From NCBI GenBank assembly GCA_903958395.1, contig CAJBSZ010000429.1:1-57169 (forward strand): a stretch of DNA of 57,169 nt. The letters run 5' to 3'. The notes below the pieces were generated by a model. That model was not told the origin of the DNA, did not search any database, and worked only from the letters and a program-made list of their open reading frames with translations. Origin of the DNA: an uncultured bacterium. GTDB taxonomy: Bacteria > Verrucomicrobiota > Kiritimatiellia > CAIKKV01 > CAITUY01. Below, piece after piece: positions 9,291-18,446 of the stretch (the first letter of the stretch is position 1; each line of letters opens with the position of its first letter). Made by a program: the position numbers and the translations under genes.

Positions 9291-10613
9291 ATGTTAATGG
9301 TCACTCCGAAAACCATGAAAGACCTTACCCATTCCCTCGAACGGCTGTATGCCTTGCGAACCTTCGGGATCAAGCCGGGGCTTGAGACTACCCTGGCGTT
9401 GCTCGAGCGGTTGGGTAATCCCCAGCACACGTTTGCCGCGATCCATGTGGCAGGTACCAATGGCAAGGGATCCGTATGCGCCCTATTGGACTCCGTGCTG
9501 CGAAAAACAGGGCTCCGGGTCGGACTTTATACCTCGCCCCATCTCATTCGTTTCAATGAACGGATTCGCGTAAACGGGATCGAAATTGACGATGAGGCCC
9601 TGGCGGCCTTGTTTGAGGATATGGAGCCCCATGCCGCCGCTGTGGCCGCCACCGGCCGCGAGGCAACATTCTTCGAGTTTACCACGGCCCTGGCGTTCGA
9701 ATATTTCCGCCGCCAGAAGGTTCAGGTGGCGGTGGTGGAAACCGGACTGGGTGGCCGGCTCGATTCCACGAACGTGCTTACGCCCCTGATTTCGGTGATT
9801 ACCCGGATCGGGTTGGAACATACCGTCTATCTGGGCGATACCCTGGCGGCAATCGCCGGCGAAAAGGCCGGAATCATCAAGCCTGGTCGCCCTGTTGTGT
9901 GCGGGGCGACGCCCGATGAGGCGCTTGAAGTTATTCGAAAAACGGCGGAAGCCCGGCGCGCCCCGTTTATCCATGTTCCGGATGCAATTGCCGTGCGACG
10001 TATTGCCCAGGATCTGGCCGGCCAGAAGGTTTCTATTTCCGGGGGCGAGGCTCACTACGGCCCCGTCACCCTGAATCTTCTCGGGAAGCATCAGCTCGAG
10101 AATTGCGCCACCGCCGTGGCGGCACTGGAGTCGCTGGCCACCTGCAGTCCGCTGATCATTTCCCCCGACATGATCCGGGCGGGACTCTCCGAAGCGGTAT
10201 GGCCCGGACGGCTGGATCTGCTTTCTCATGACCCGCCGGTGATCCTCGATGGCGCCCACAACCCGGACGGCGCGCGAACCCTCGCCCTCGCCCTGCATGA
10301 ATTATTCAGGAAGAAGAAAGTCGCACTGGTCTGGGGAATGTGCGACGACAAGGATGCCCTCGGGTTCGCCAAAGCACTCGGGGCCACGGTGAAACGCTGC
10401 TGGACCGTTCCCATCGACTCAGAACGCAGTTTGGCTCCTGAAAAACTTCTTCAGATCGCCCGGACAGAAGGATGGCAGGCGGTGAGCGCCACCCTTCCCG
10501 AGGCAATGGAACAAGCCAAGGCCTGGGCTCGTGAAAACACGGGTGCCGTGTGTATTGCCGGGTCCTTGTTTCTCGCTGGAGAAGTGTTGAAGAATGTGAA
10601 ACGTGAAGAGTAA
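9291..10613 (+). CDS. folC: folylpolyglutamate / dihydrofolate synthase
   Basis: ATP-dependent ligase adding glutamate to folates (and to dihydropteroate when bifunctional). About 440 residues, the family's normal size. Visible motifs are the P-loop HVAGTNGKGSVCALL, TSPHLIRFNERIRVNG, the ETGLGGRLDSTN segment and the ligase C-domain motif ILDGAHNPDGA. In-frame ATGs at 9291, 9297 and 9315 are all possible; the last begins MKDLTHSLERLYAL, which best matches family starts, and none has a strong Shine-Dalgarno. The C-terminal codons (NVKREE) and the stop lie inside a heptamer tandem array. Confidence 0.94.
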   Translation: MLMVTPKTMKDLTHSLERLYALRTFGIKPGLETTLALLERLGNPQHTFAAIHVAGTNGKGSVCALLDSVLRKTGLRVGLYTSPHLIRFNERIRVNGIEIDDEALAALFEDMEPHAAAVAATGREATFFEFTTALAFEYFRRQKVQVAVVETGLGGRLDSTNVLTPLISVITRIGLEHTVYLGDTLAAIAGEKAGIIKPGRPVVCGATPDEALEVIRKTAEARRAPFIHVPDAIAVRRIAQDLAGQKVSISGGEAHYGPVTLNLLGKHQLENCATAVAALESLATCSPLIISPDMIRAGLSEAVWPGRLDLLSHDPPVILDGAHNPDGARTLALALHELFRKKKVALVWGMCDDKDALGFAKALGATVKRCWTVPIDSERSLAPEKLLQIARTEGWQAVSATLPEAMEQAKAWARENTGAVCIAGSLFLAGEVLKNVKREE

Positions 10614-10642
10614 GACGTGAAACGTGAGATGTGAGATGTGAA
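10594..10642 (+). repeat. heptamer tandem array at the folC / Nudix junction
   Basis: Seven consecutive 7-base units of the form RYGTGAR: ATGTGAA, ACGTGAA, a diverged GAGTAAG, ACGTGAA, ACGTGAG, ATGTGAG and ATGTGAA. The array contains the last six codons and the TAA of folC and also supplies the GTG start of the Nudix gene at 10638. Each intact unit carries GTGA, a stop/start overlap. Confidence 0.85.
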
Positions 10643-11117
10643 GAAAAACGAAAATACAATTGAGATTCTGGTGCGGGGTGTGTGTGTCCAGAATGGGAAA
10701 CTTCTGGTCTGCCAGAGCAAGGATGCCGCGAACACTTATCTGCCGGGTGGCCACGTTGAGTGGCGGGAAAAAGCCGCAGAAGGACTTCGGCGCGAGATCG
10801 AGGAGGAACTTGGGGTCCGGGCGGTGATCCGGGAGTTTCTCGGTGCGGTGGAGCATACCTTCATCCAGAAGGGCAAACGCCACTGCGAGATCAATCTCAT
10901 GTTTCGGATGGAAATCCAGACTTTGTCTCCGAAGAGGAAGCCCGAGGCCTGCGAGCACTGGATTTCCTTCAAATGGATTCCGCTGTCCGACCTTGGCCGG
11001 AATCATCTCGAACCCCAACCCCTGCGGAAACTGGTTCCAGCATGGGTAAAGAATCAGTCAGGCCTCTTGCGGTGGGGCAGTACGATGGATCAGGGGCGTG
11101 AAACGGATATTCTATAA
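10638..11117 (+). CDS. Nudix hydrolase
   Basis: Pyrophosphohydrolase cleaving a nucleoside diphosphate linked to another moiety. A perfect Nudix box spans G38-V60 (G-x5-E-x7-REIEEELGV). Length is 159 residues. The likely start is the GTG at 10638 inside the heptamer array, with no clear Shine-Dalgarno, so coupling to folC translation is possible. Next to folC, one candidate role is dihydroneopterin triphosphate pyrophosphatase, but this is only suggested by position. The 3' end overlaps the convergent subtilase gene by 28 bases. Confidence 0.9.
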   Translation: MKKNENTIEILVRGVCVQNGKLLVCQSKDAANTYLPGGHVEWREKAAEGLRREIEEELGVRAVIREFLGAVEHTFIQKGKRHCEINLMFRMEIQTLSPKRKPEACEHWISFKWIPLSDLGRNHLEPQPLRKLVPAWVKNQSGLLRWGSTMDQGRETDIL

Positions 11118-14100
11118 AACCGCAACGGCGCGGAGGTCGGGTCGGTGAAGGACATGACGCCGTTGGTTCCAGGGAGATTGACGCATCCGGATAGGGGTAT
11201 CCAGGTCGATCCGGAAGTCAGTTGATCATTGTACGAAACCGAGTAGTGGCGGTTCGAGAGGCCAGCCCACTGGATCACAAAACCGTTTTCATTTCCAATT
11301 GTATTGCCCGTGACGCCCAGGCGGAAAAAGCTGGAAGCTCGGGAGGCGTCGGTTCCCGCAATATCCTCGCCGTCATTCGAGACGCCGTCATGATCCCAGT
11401 CGCCCTCCGGCGACAAGGCCAGGAAGGAAACTTTGGTCGCCTGGCCGATCCAGTCCTTCCAATCCTTGGCCCAGACATAAACGGTATTAGTCTGGTTCAT
11501 GGATAGGGTGCCGAACACGCCGGTTGTTGTTGATTGCCAGACGCCGTTTGTCGTTCCGCCTCCATCCTGAAGCGACAGATAATAGCCTTTAATCCCGGTT
11601 CCACTGTCAGTGAATCCGCTCCATGAACCGGTGACTGAGCTGACTCCGATGCAATAATTTCCGTAGGGACTCAGGTTCAGGGATAGTGAAGCGCCGGCGG
11701 CAGAGGGAGGATTGGCGTCAATCCAGTAAGGTCCCTTGTATGCCGCTTGACTGAGGTTCCCAAAGTTGTCCTGCGCCCGGACCCAGGCCCAGATGTTGGT
11801 GCCATCACCCGGGGAGGGGATGGTGGCCTTGCGGTTAGTGGTGGTGCCCGAAGGATCAAACGACAGAACATTGGTTCCCGCGCCATACAGGTAGTCTTTC
11901 AAGCCAATGCCGCTTCCGTCGGTGACATGATTCCAAGATGAAAGGATCGATGGGCTTTTATTCCACCCCGCGATGGCGTGGGTGTTGATGGTGAAATTGG
12001 TGGGTGTGGGCGGCGCCTCGTTATCCACCATGAACGGTTGGCTGGTGACCCAACTGCTCCAGAAGAGACCATCCCAGGTACGGCCACGAACCAGTGTGTT
12101 CGAGGCGGCAAGCCACCCGCATCCGGAGGTCTGGGAATTCCATATCGCGCTGACGGCATTGGTGATAAGGCCCGAAGCAAGGCGTGTTATGAGATTTGAA
12201 ATTGAGGCCGATTGGGCGTTGTCAAACCTGGCGGTGCCTGCATCAGCCTGGACAGCGGTGAGCCAGAGATTGCTCCAGGGGCTACCCACAGAGGTGCTCC
12301 ATTCACAAGCCATCTGACAGGTGTCGCCATCGGCATCATGAATCTGATTATCGAGCGTTACCAGTCCGGTGCCATTGGTGGAAGTCTGGGAAGCGGTCAG
12401 CCAGGTGAGCGTCGCCGGTGAACGGACGGTCATCCGGACCGGAATGATGGCGTACGGTTTCACGGGGTCATTTCCGGAAATAAAAAGCGTGGATTGGCGT
12501 TCGCCGGTGGGAATGCCCGCACTGTCCAGGGTGACAACCGGGGCCACGCTGCTGCTGTTTGCAGGAAGCGTGAGTTGGTTGGTCGCGAGTGATAGCCAGG
12601 ATTGGGTCGGAACAACCGGTGAAATCACAATATCATCAAGATACCAGCCTTCCTCCTCGGTGTTATCGTCGGATCCAAAATGGAACCGGATAATCGCGAC
12701 CGAGCCGGTAAAGGCGGAGAGATTGAATATCGCCTGGCTCCAGGAACCGGTTCCCGCGAAGCAGGGCGTAAGATCCGGCCAAGGTGATGCGGCGTAGCCC
12801 GAGATGAGGTTCGGGTAGCCGCCGACGGGGGTAATTTGCTGGAAGGTGACCCCCAGATTGGTTGAAATTTCCACGATACCCCCGTCCCAGCAATCGTTGT
12901 AATTCCAGCCTATCCGCCAAAATTGCCCATCCAGTTCACTTTGGATCCAGTGGCGGAAGGAAAGTTGTGCCCCGGCAGGCAGAATGATGGGGGGCGAATC
13001 CAGTTTGGCGTGCATGCTGCTGCCATACGTTCGGGTGGCGGGATCCCCGCAATACCAGGCGGTGGATCCGGAGATGCTCCGGTTTGTGGAAAGAGTCCAC
13101 AGATCAACCATCCCGGAGTGGCTCCAGCCTGCGGTTCCATTCTCCACGGTATTGCTGTGTCCGCCCCACAGGATGGATAAATCGGCGCGATACTCAGCAC
13201 CCCCGCTATTGGTGGCCGACAGCGCCAGCGTGCGGGTGGTCTCGGGGAGAAGAATTGCATCCAGGCTGGTTGGCGCCAGCGTGACAAGGGGATATAGAAC
13301 CGCAAAGGTGTTGGGGCCGTTCGTGGAACTTCCTTGCAGGTCGGATGCGATGATCGAATAGACGAAGGTGTCCCCGTTGCTTCCCGGTGCAGGAAAGGCG
13401 AAACTGAAATCATTGGCGGTGCCGGGAGTCATGGCGTTGAAAGTGGTACTCCCTCCGTTACGGTTCCACATAACAATGGCGGAGGCAACGGTGTAGTTGT
13501 CGGTGATGGTGGCCGTAATGGTGAACGGAGCCGGACGGGATTGGGGATCGATCAGGGCGGAATGGTGAATAACAGGGGGGCTGGGAAATGACAAGGGATC
13601 CCGCGGGTCGGTTCGATCCCGGAATTCATCGCGGTTCACGAAGCCATCACCATCAGTATCTTCCAGGAGACTGACATTCGTGGTTCCGAAATAAAAGCAT
13701 TCCCACCAGTCGGCCAGTCCGTCGTTATTGGCATCCCGGGTTGAGGGTAGATAAAGCGCCTCTGCAAGACGGGGGACGGTCATGATAATGCCGGTAACGG
13801 GATTGACTGCAGTCTGGGTGGAGCCGGGCTGGCGTAGCCCGTCGACAGTCCATCCAATGAAGTTGTAGTTGGTCCCCGACAGTGTGGCGGTTGCCGTTGC
13901 TGTTTGGGTCGTGGTTGCGGTGCCGTCGGCATACCAGAATGTTTTATTCAGGATTGTGGAGACTTTTGAGGACTGAACAAGGGCGACCTCATGACGCCAT
14001 TGCCAGGAAAGAATTGAACTGTTTGTGAGCGTGAAGATGACGCGATTTGTGGAGCCGGTTTCAGGAATACTGCCGGTACCCGTCCAGCCGGTGCAACGCC

Positions 14101-16183
14101 ACCGCATGCCATTGGTGGGCGCGGTGGCGACGGGAGCGGACGCCTGAAACACCTTGCCTGATGGATAATTGCAGATTCCATAGGACGGGGTGACGGTGTC
14201 CATGGCAGAGGGATTTCCGGTAACGGTGAGACTGATAGGGGACACTACGGAGAAGTGGTAGGAAGCGAGGGGCGCATTGGACGGGACTTTCACCGTCTGG
14301 TTGGATCGCGAGACGGCTTGGAGCCAGTACTGGATTGTGGTGCCTTCGGGCTGCGCGGGGATGGCGGCCTCGAAACAGGTATTGCTGATGTTGTTGAGGG
14401 CGATGGCTGTAAAATTGGTGGAGCCATCCGCGTTCCAGAACAAGGTTGCCTGGTTGGTGTCATTGAGGATTGCCGGGCCGATCAGGGTGCTGACGGGATA
14501 GTCGGACCAGATGTTGAAGGTGTCTTCAAGGGGCGTATGCACGATGCGGAAGAGTGTCTTTAATGCCTTATAGGCATTGAGCCGGCCGCCGGTAACGGTT
14601 TTTTCCGACAGAGCAGGAATAGGATCGGTTCCCCGCAGGATGGCGTCCTGGATATCCTGAAGGCGGGCCTCGGGCCAGGCATTCCAGAGAAGCGTGGCGA
14701 CGCCGGCAACATGGGGGGTCGCCATGGAGGTGCCGCTCTTCATTGCATATTTGGAGCCGGGAACGGTGCTCAGGATGTCATAGCCCGGCGCACCAAGATC
14801 AACCGAGGTGGCGCCATATTGAGAAAAGGAAGCCAGTCCGTCGCTTGAAGTGGTTGCCGCTACGGCGATGACGTTCGATTCAGTATAACTGGCGGGATAG
14901 AAGGGGGTGATATCGTTATTGATTCCTGAATTGCCGGCAGCGGCCATGAAAAAAATTCCCAGTGAAGCGTTTTCCCGGATGGCATCCCGGAGGGTGGTTG
15001 TGTAATCTCCGCCGCCCCAGCTGTTGCTGGTGAGCCGGATGTTGACCCCGCGCCGCTTGAGATCGGCGACATAATGAAGCGCATCGGCGGCGTCGGAATC
15101 CGTGCCGCTTCCGCTGTCGTCCAGGAACTTGAGCGCCATGATCTTGCAGCGCCAGTTGATGCCCGCGACCCCGATGTCGTTATTGCCGATGGCGCCGATG
15201 GTGCCGGCGCAATGGGTGCCATGACTATTGCCGTCCATCGGGTTATTGTTGTCCGCTGCAAAGTTCCAGCCGCGCACATCATTTGTATAACCATTCCCGT
15301 CGTTATCCAGGCCGTTTGCGGATTCAGCGGTATTGCTCCAGATATTGCCGGCGAGGTCGGGGTGGGTGTAGTCGATGCCCGTGTCAATCACGGCGACGAC
15401 AACCTGGGTGTCGCCGGTCGCAAAATCCCATGCCTGGGGGGCAGAGATATCGGAGCCGGGGCGGTCGGCATTGTAAAGCCCCCAGAGCGAGCCGAACTGC
15501 GGGTCATTGGGAACGGTTTGTTGTGAGCGGACAATATAGTCTGGCTCGGCATAGCGGATGAGGTCTTTGTTTTCATTCAGCATGGCCAGCAGGCGGGGTA
15601 GGGCGTCCGTGGATACATCGGCGATGCTGACCAGATAACACCCGGGCATCTTCATGTTTTTCCGGATGGTTAGTCCAAGGGAGTCGACGAGGGTTTGGAG
15701 TTTCTTCATGTCGGCAACGTCCGTCAGGCGGATCATGGCATGGTCGGCAATCATGATATTTCGGGAGATGACGGCATCAGGTTGACCGGAGGGGAATTGA
15801 CGCACGACCTCCTCCACGCGCCAGAGTGGGTATTTAAAGTTTGATTTGACGATGCGGATCCGCCGGATCAGTCCCGGTGTGGCGGGGTCTGCGATTTCCT
15901 GTGACGCCAGCACCGGCATGGAGACGGTTGGGTCATCGTTTTGCGCCGACATCAGCGGGGGGGGCGTTCGGGAGGGGGAGAGAGCACCTGCCGGAATGAC
16001 GGTGGCCGGAAGGGGAGGGATGTTGGTGGGGGTCGCCGGGATCGGGATAATGGCCGGGATGACAAGGGGGGGTGAATCAGGCGTATGGGATCGGTCGGAA
16101 CGACCCATCCACCATACCCCTCCCACGAGTACGCCAACAGCCATGATGGCGCACACACCCGACAGCCGGTATCGTGTTCTCAT
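11090..16183 (-). CDS. very large secreted subtilisin-like (S8) protease with multidomain C-terminus
   Basis: 1697 residues. The N-terminal hydrophobic segment (about residues 9-26) is an export signal or anchor, followed by a Pro-rich linker, an inhibitor-like prodomain ending YAEPDYIVRSQ, and the S8 catalytic domain with D267 (VIDTGID), H321 (SHGTHC) and S486 (GTSMATPH). The long C-terminal half holds several Ser/Thr-rich beta-sandwich stretches, a TSP3-like calcium-binding segment (DANNDGLADWWE, then DTDGDGFVNRDE), jelly-roll/CUB-like and Ig-like repeats, and a last GDWDHDGVSNDGE calcium motif before a beta-rich tail typical of secreted Kiritimatiellota/Verrucomicrobia proteins. GGGGG lies just before the ATG. 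Probably digests extracellular protein; the specific substrate is unknown. Confidence 0.92.
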   Translation of the reverse strand: MRTRYRLSGVCAIMAVGVLVGGVWWMGRSDRSHTPDSPPLVIPAIIPIPATPTNIPPLPATVIPAGALSPSRTPPPLMSAQNDDPTVSMPVLASQEIADPATPGLIRRIRIVKSNFKYPLWRVEEVVRQFPSGQPDAVISRNIMIADHAMIRLTDVADMKKLQTLVDSLGLTIRKNMKMPGCYLVSIADVSTDALPRLLAMLNENKDLIRYAEPDYIVRSQQTVPNDPQFGSLWGLYNADRPGSDISAPQAWDFATGDTQVVVAVIDTGIDYTHPDLAGNIWSNTAESANGLDNDGNGYTNDVRGWNFAADNNNPMDGNSHGTHCAGTIGAIGNNDIGVAGINWRCKIMALKFLDDSGSGTDSDAADALHYVADLKRRGVNIRLTSNSWGGGDYTTTLRDAIRENASLGIFFMAAAGNSGINNDITPFYPASYTESNVIAVAATTSSDGLASFSQYGATSVDLGAPGYDILSTVPGSKYAMKSGTSMATPHVAGVATLLWNAWPEARLQDIQDAILRGTDPIPALSEKTVTGGRLNAYKALKTLFRIVHTPLEDTFNIWSDYPVSTLIGPAILNDTNQATLFWNADGSTNFTAIALNNISNTCFEAAIPAQPEGTTIQYWLQAVSRSNQTVKVPSNAPLASYHFSVVSPISLTVTGNPSAMDTVTPSYGICNYPSGKVFQASAPVATAPTNGMRWRCTGWTGTGSIPETGSTNRVIFTLTNSSILSWQWRHEVALVQSSKVSTILNKTFWYADGTATTTQTATATATLSGTNYNFIGWTVDGLRQPGSTQTAVNPVTGIIMTVPRLAEALYLPSTRDANNDGLADWWECFYFGTTNVSLLEDTDGDGFVNRDEFRDRTDPRDPLSFPSPPVIHHSALIDPQSRPAPFTITATITDNYTVASAIVMWNRNGGSTTFNAMTPGTANDFSFAFPAPGSNGDTFVYSIIASDLQGSSTNGPNTFAVLYPLVTLAPTSLDAILLPETTRTLALSATNSGGAEYRADLSILWGGHSNTVENGTAGWSHSGMVDLWTLSTNRSISGSTAWYCGDPATRTYGSSMHAKLDSPPIILPAGAQLSFRHWIQSELDGQFWRIGWNYNDCWDGGIVEISTNLGVTFQQITPVGGYPNLISGYAASPWPDLTPCFAGTGSWSQAIFNLSAFTGSVAIIRFHFGSDDNTEEEGWYLDDIVISPVVPTQSWLSLATNQLTLPANSSSVAPVVTLDSAGIPTGERQSTLFISGNDPVKPYAIIPVRMTVRSPATLTWLTASQTSTNGTGLVTLDNQIHDADGDTCQMACEWSTSVGSPWSNLWLTAVQADAGTARFDNAQSASISNLITRLASGLITNAVSAIWNSQTSGCGWLAASNTLVRGRTWDGLFWSSWVTSQPFMVDNEAPPTPTNFTINTHAIAGWNKSPSILSSWNHVTDGSGIGLKDYLYGAGTNVLSFDPSGTTTNRKATIPSPGDGTNIWAWVRAQDNFGNLSQAAYKGPYWIDANPPSAAGASLSLNLSPYGNYCIGVSSVTGSWSGFTDSGTGIKGYYLSLQDGGGTTNGVWQSTTTGVFGTLSMNQTNTVYVWAKDWKDWIGQATKVSFLALSPEGDWDHDGVSNDGEDIAGTDASRASSFFRLGVTGNTIGNENGFVIQWAGLSNRHYSVSYNDQLTSGSTWIPLSGCVNLPGTNGVMSFTDPTSAPLRFYRISVSRP

Positions 16184-16250
16184 TGAACCCCCATTGTATA
16201 CGATTCTGGGGGCTTATAGCAATGAGCCGATTGACGGAGCCGATTGACGG

Positions 16251-16754
16251 CTACTTCAGCCCGCGTTTGACCATCAGGACCATGTCTTCCTTGAGGTTCT
16301 GGAGGTCTTCCTCGTGCATCACCTCATCTTGGAGGATCTGGAGGACCATGTTGTAGGTGACGGGGTCGCGGTCCCGGCTGAACTTCAGCAGTTCGTTGTA
16401 GTGCTTGATCGCGCACTGTTCGCCGCTGATGTTCTGGTCGAGGATGACCTTGACGTAGGGATCCTTGGGGGCGTCGTAGCCGCAATTGGTCAGCTTCAGC
16501 CAGACATCGGGGCCGAGGGCCGGGGTGCCGCCCAACTGGATGATCCGGTCGGCATCCATTCCCGCATGGCGGAGTTCATCCGCAGCGTGCTGGGTCAGTT
16601 CCGCCATGACGGAGTCTTTCATGGGGCCCTTCACCAATTTGGCTCCCAGCCAGTACTGGTAGTAAGCAAGCCACTCGTCACAGTACAGCTTGTTCAGCAT
16701 GGCGATGATCTTATCTGCATCCTTGCCCACGATCTGTCTTCCTGCAGTACCCAT
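16251..16754 (-). CDS. ferritin-like diiron protein (Dps/bacterioferritin-like)
   Basis: 167 residues forming a four-helix ferritin-like fold. The expected diiron ligands are visible: E27, E60 with H63 (ELRH), E112, and E144 with H147 (EVMHE). There is no axial Met pattern that clearly proves haem binding, so DpsL-like or bacterioferritin-like iron storage or peroxide detoxification are both possible. It starts 15 bases after the stop of the interrupted SPFH gene and is the last gene of a three-gene operon with two SPFH proteins, an association that suggests a shared stress or membrane role. No oligomerisation state can be read from sequence. Confidence 0.88.
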   Translation of the reverse strand: MGTAGRQIVGKDADKIIAMLNKLYCDEWLAYYQYWLGAKLVKGPMKDSVMAELTQHAADELRHAGMDADRIIQLGGTPALGPDVWLKLTNCGYDAPKDPYVKVILDQNISGEQCAIKHYNELLKFSRDRDPVTYNMVLQILQDEVMHEEDLQNLKEDMVLMVKRGLK

Positions 16755-16769
16755 AACGACCTCCTTATG

Positions 16770-18446
16770 TTATTTCTTTTGTTTCATCAAAGTGGCGCCA
16801 CCGAGTTCGCCGAGGGTGGCCTTCTCGAGGTCGGTCCAGAGAGTGCCCTCGCCGGCATGGAGGATATTGATCCGGAGATCGGAGCGGAGGGATCCGGCGA
16901 ATTCCCACATGCTGAAGGCGATGGGGTCACCGAAGGCCAGGGTTTTCATCTGGGCGCCGCGGGCGCGTTCGTTCTCCACCAGTTTCATTGAATCGGCGGC
17001 CGCTTTTCCCAGGGTACGCGTCTTGTCGGCCCGGACTTCAGCGGAGTTTTTGTCGATCAGCGCAATTTGCTTGATCGTTCCCGCCTGGATTTCCGCCACC
17101 TGTTTTTCCTGGTCGGCTTTGATTTCCGCCTTCAACTTCTGGGTTTCCTGGGCAACCTGGGCGCGGCGCTGATCAATCAGGGACATGCCGGTGTTGAGGT
17201 CGGCCTGTTTCCGGGCCGTGTTCTGGCGCTCAATGTTGGTCAGGTCCTGCTCTGTGGCAATGCTGGCTTTCTGAATGGGATCCAGGATTTGCAGGGGGAC
17301 ATCCACATGCCGGATGAGCGCATTGTGGGTGATGATCTTTTTCTCAGCCATGGTTTTCGATAGCGCCTCAGTCATATCGGTCTGGAATTTCTCGCGGCCC
17401 TCGCCGACGATGAAATCCTTCGCGCGGTATTCCGAGCCCTTATTGCGGGTGATGGATAGAATCTGCGGCATGATGATCTTGTCCACCACGGCGGGGAGAT
17501 CCCCGTAGCTGCGGTATAGCCAGGCGATGTTCTCGGGGAGCAGTTCGAACTAGACCGTCATGTCGAGACTGATCAGGAATCCGTCACGGGACGGGAAGGT
17601 GACGTACTCGTTCAGCACATGGACGCTGTCGCTGGAGCGTTGGGGAGCGACGGGTTTTTTTGCCGCCGGCATGGCGGTTGCCCGTTGCGCCATTTCCATG
17701 TCCGCCTGTTCGTAATAATCCCGGCGCTTGGCCTGCTGTTGCTTCAGCATATTGTCCTGCAGAGCATCCATGGCCACGTTTTGGACGGCGATCTGTCCCT
17801 TGGTGATCACGGCACTGCCCTCGCGTCCGAGCAGGGAAACCTGGTTGAGGCCGATCTCCAGGACATTGATCTGGAATTCCTTCGGGTTCACATAATACAG
17901 GCCGGGCTGGAGAATATCCTCACGCACTCCTTTTTCGCCGGGCTTGGCGAAGGCGCCTTCCGGTGCCTGTCTTCCTGAGAGCGAGGTGATGAGTCCGACA
18001 TACCCGATGGGGATCACGACGGCGTCCTCGACCTTGACCTCATAGCCGACGGGGTTCAGTCGGTATTTTCCGGGGCCGAGCACACGCCGGGCGATACCCT
18101 TCTGCCCTTCGTTGGCCAAAAATTCACCCTGGGGCAGATCGGCACCCACCTTGGCGGTCACCACCCCGATTTTTCCGGGAGGGATGTTGATGACGGGCAT
18201 GATCTGGATGTTGTACTCATAGGGATTCCGGAAATGCCGGCCTTCCCCCAGGACCTGTTCCTGGATTCCCATCTGTCCCTCCTGGGCGAGGATCTGGCCG
18301 GGTTTCAAGGCGGCTCCGGTTTTGGCGGTAATCACGGCCATCTGGTCGGGATAGACATAAAACCGGCAGAAGCCCCATTCCCAGACGAAGATACTGAAAA
18401 GGACAAATGCGATGGCGGCAGCAATGATGGATTTAAGCGAAGTCAT
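16770..18446 (-). pseudogene. SPFH/band-7 protein with three N-terminal repeats, interrupted by an in-frame TAG
   Basis: The reading frame is continuous from the ATG at 18446 to the stop at 16770 (558 sense codons) except for one TAG at 17550-17552. Before the stop: an N-terminal membrane helix, three ~57-residue repeats (G-V-I/V-TA-x-G ... KGI ... L-x-PG-x-Y-x-NP) and the beginning of the SPFH domain ending DGFLISLDMTV. After the stop the frame resumes with FELLPENIAWLYRSYG, the rest of SPFH, a long Gln/Lys/Ala-rich coiled coil and a conserved tail. The paralogue upstream has Glu at the matching place (GTIEFALQGE), so a single GAG-to-TAG change explains it. A GTG at 17489 could start the second half but lacks a ribosome site. 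Nonsense mutation, sequencing error or suppression are all possible. Confidence 0.85.
17550..17552 (-). other. in-frame amber codon inside the SPFH gene
   Basis: TAG between codons for Val (GTC) and Phe (TTC), followed by T. Frame, similarity and coiled-coil features are preserved on both sides. Several other genes here (ispD, hydE, the subtilase at 33761) end naturally in TAG, so genome-wide amber reassignment is unlikely. Confidence 0.9.

Noticed and set aside
16770-18446. Genome-wide reassignment of TAG as an explanation for the SPFH stop
   Set aside because: ispD, hydE and the subtilase at 33761 end naturally in TAG within this window.
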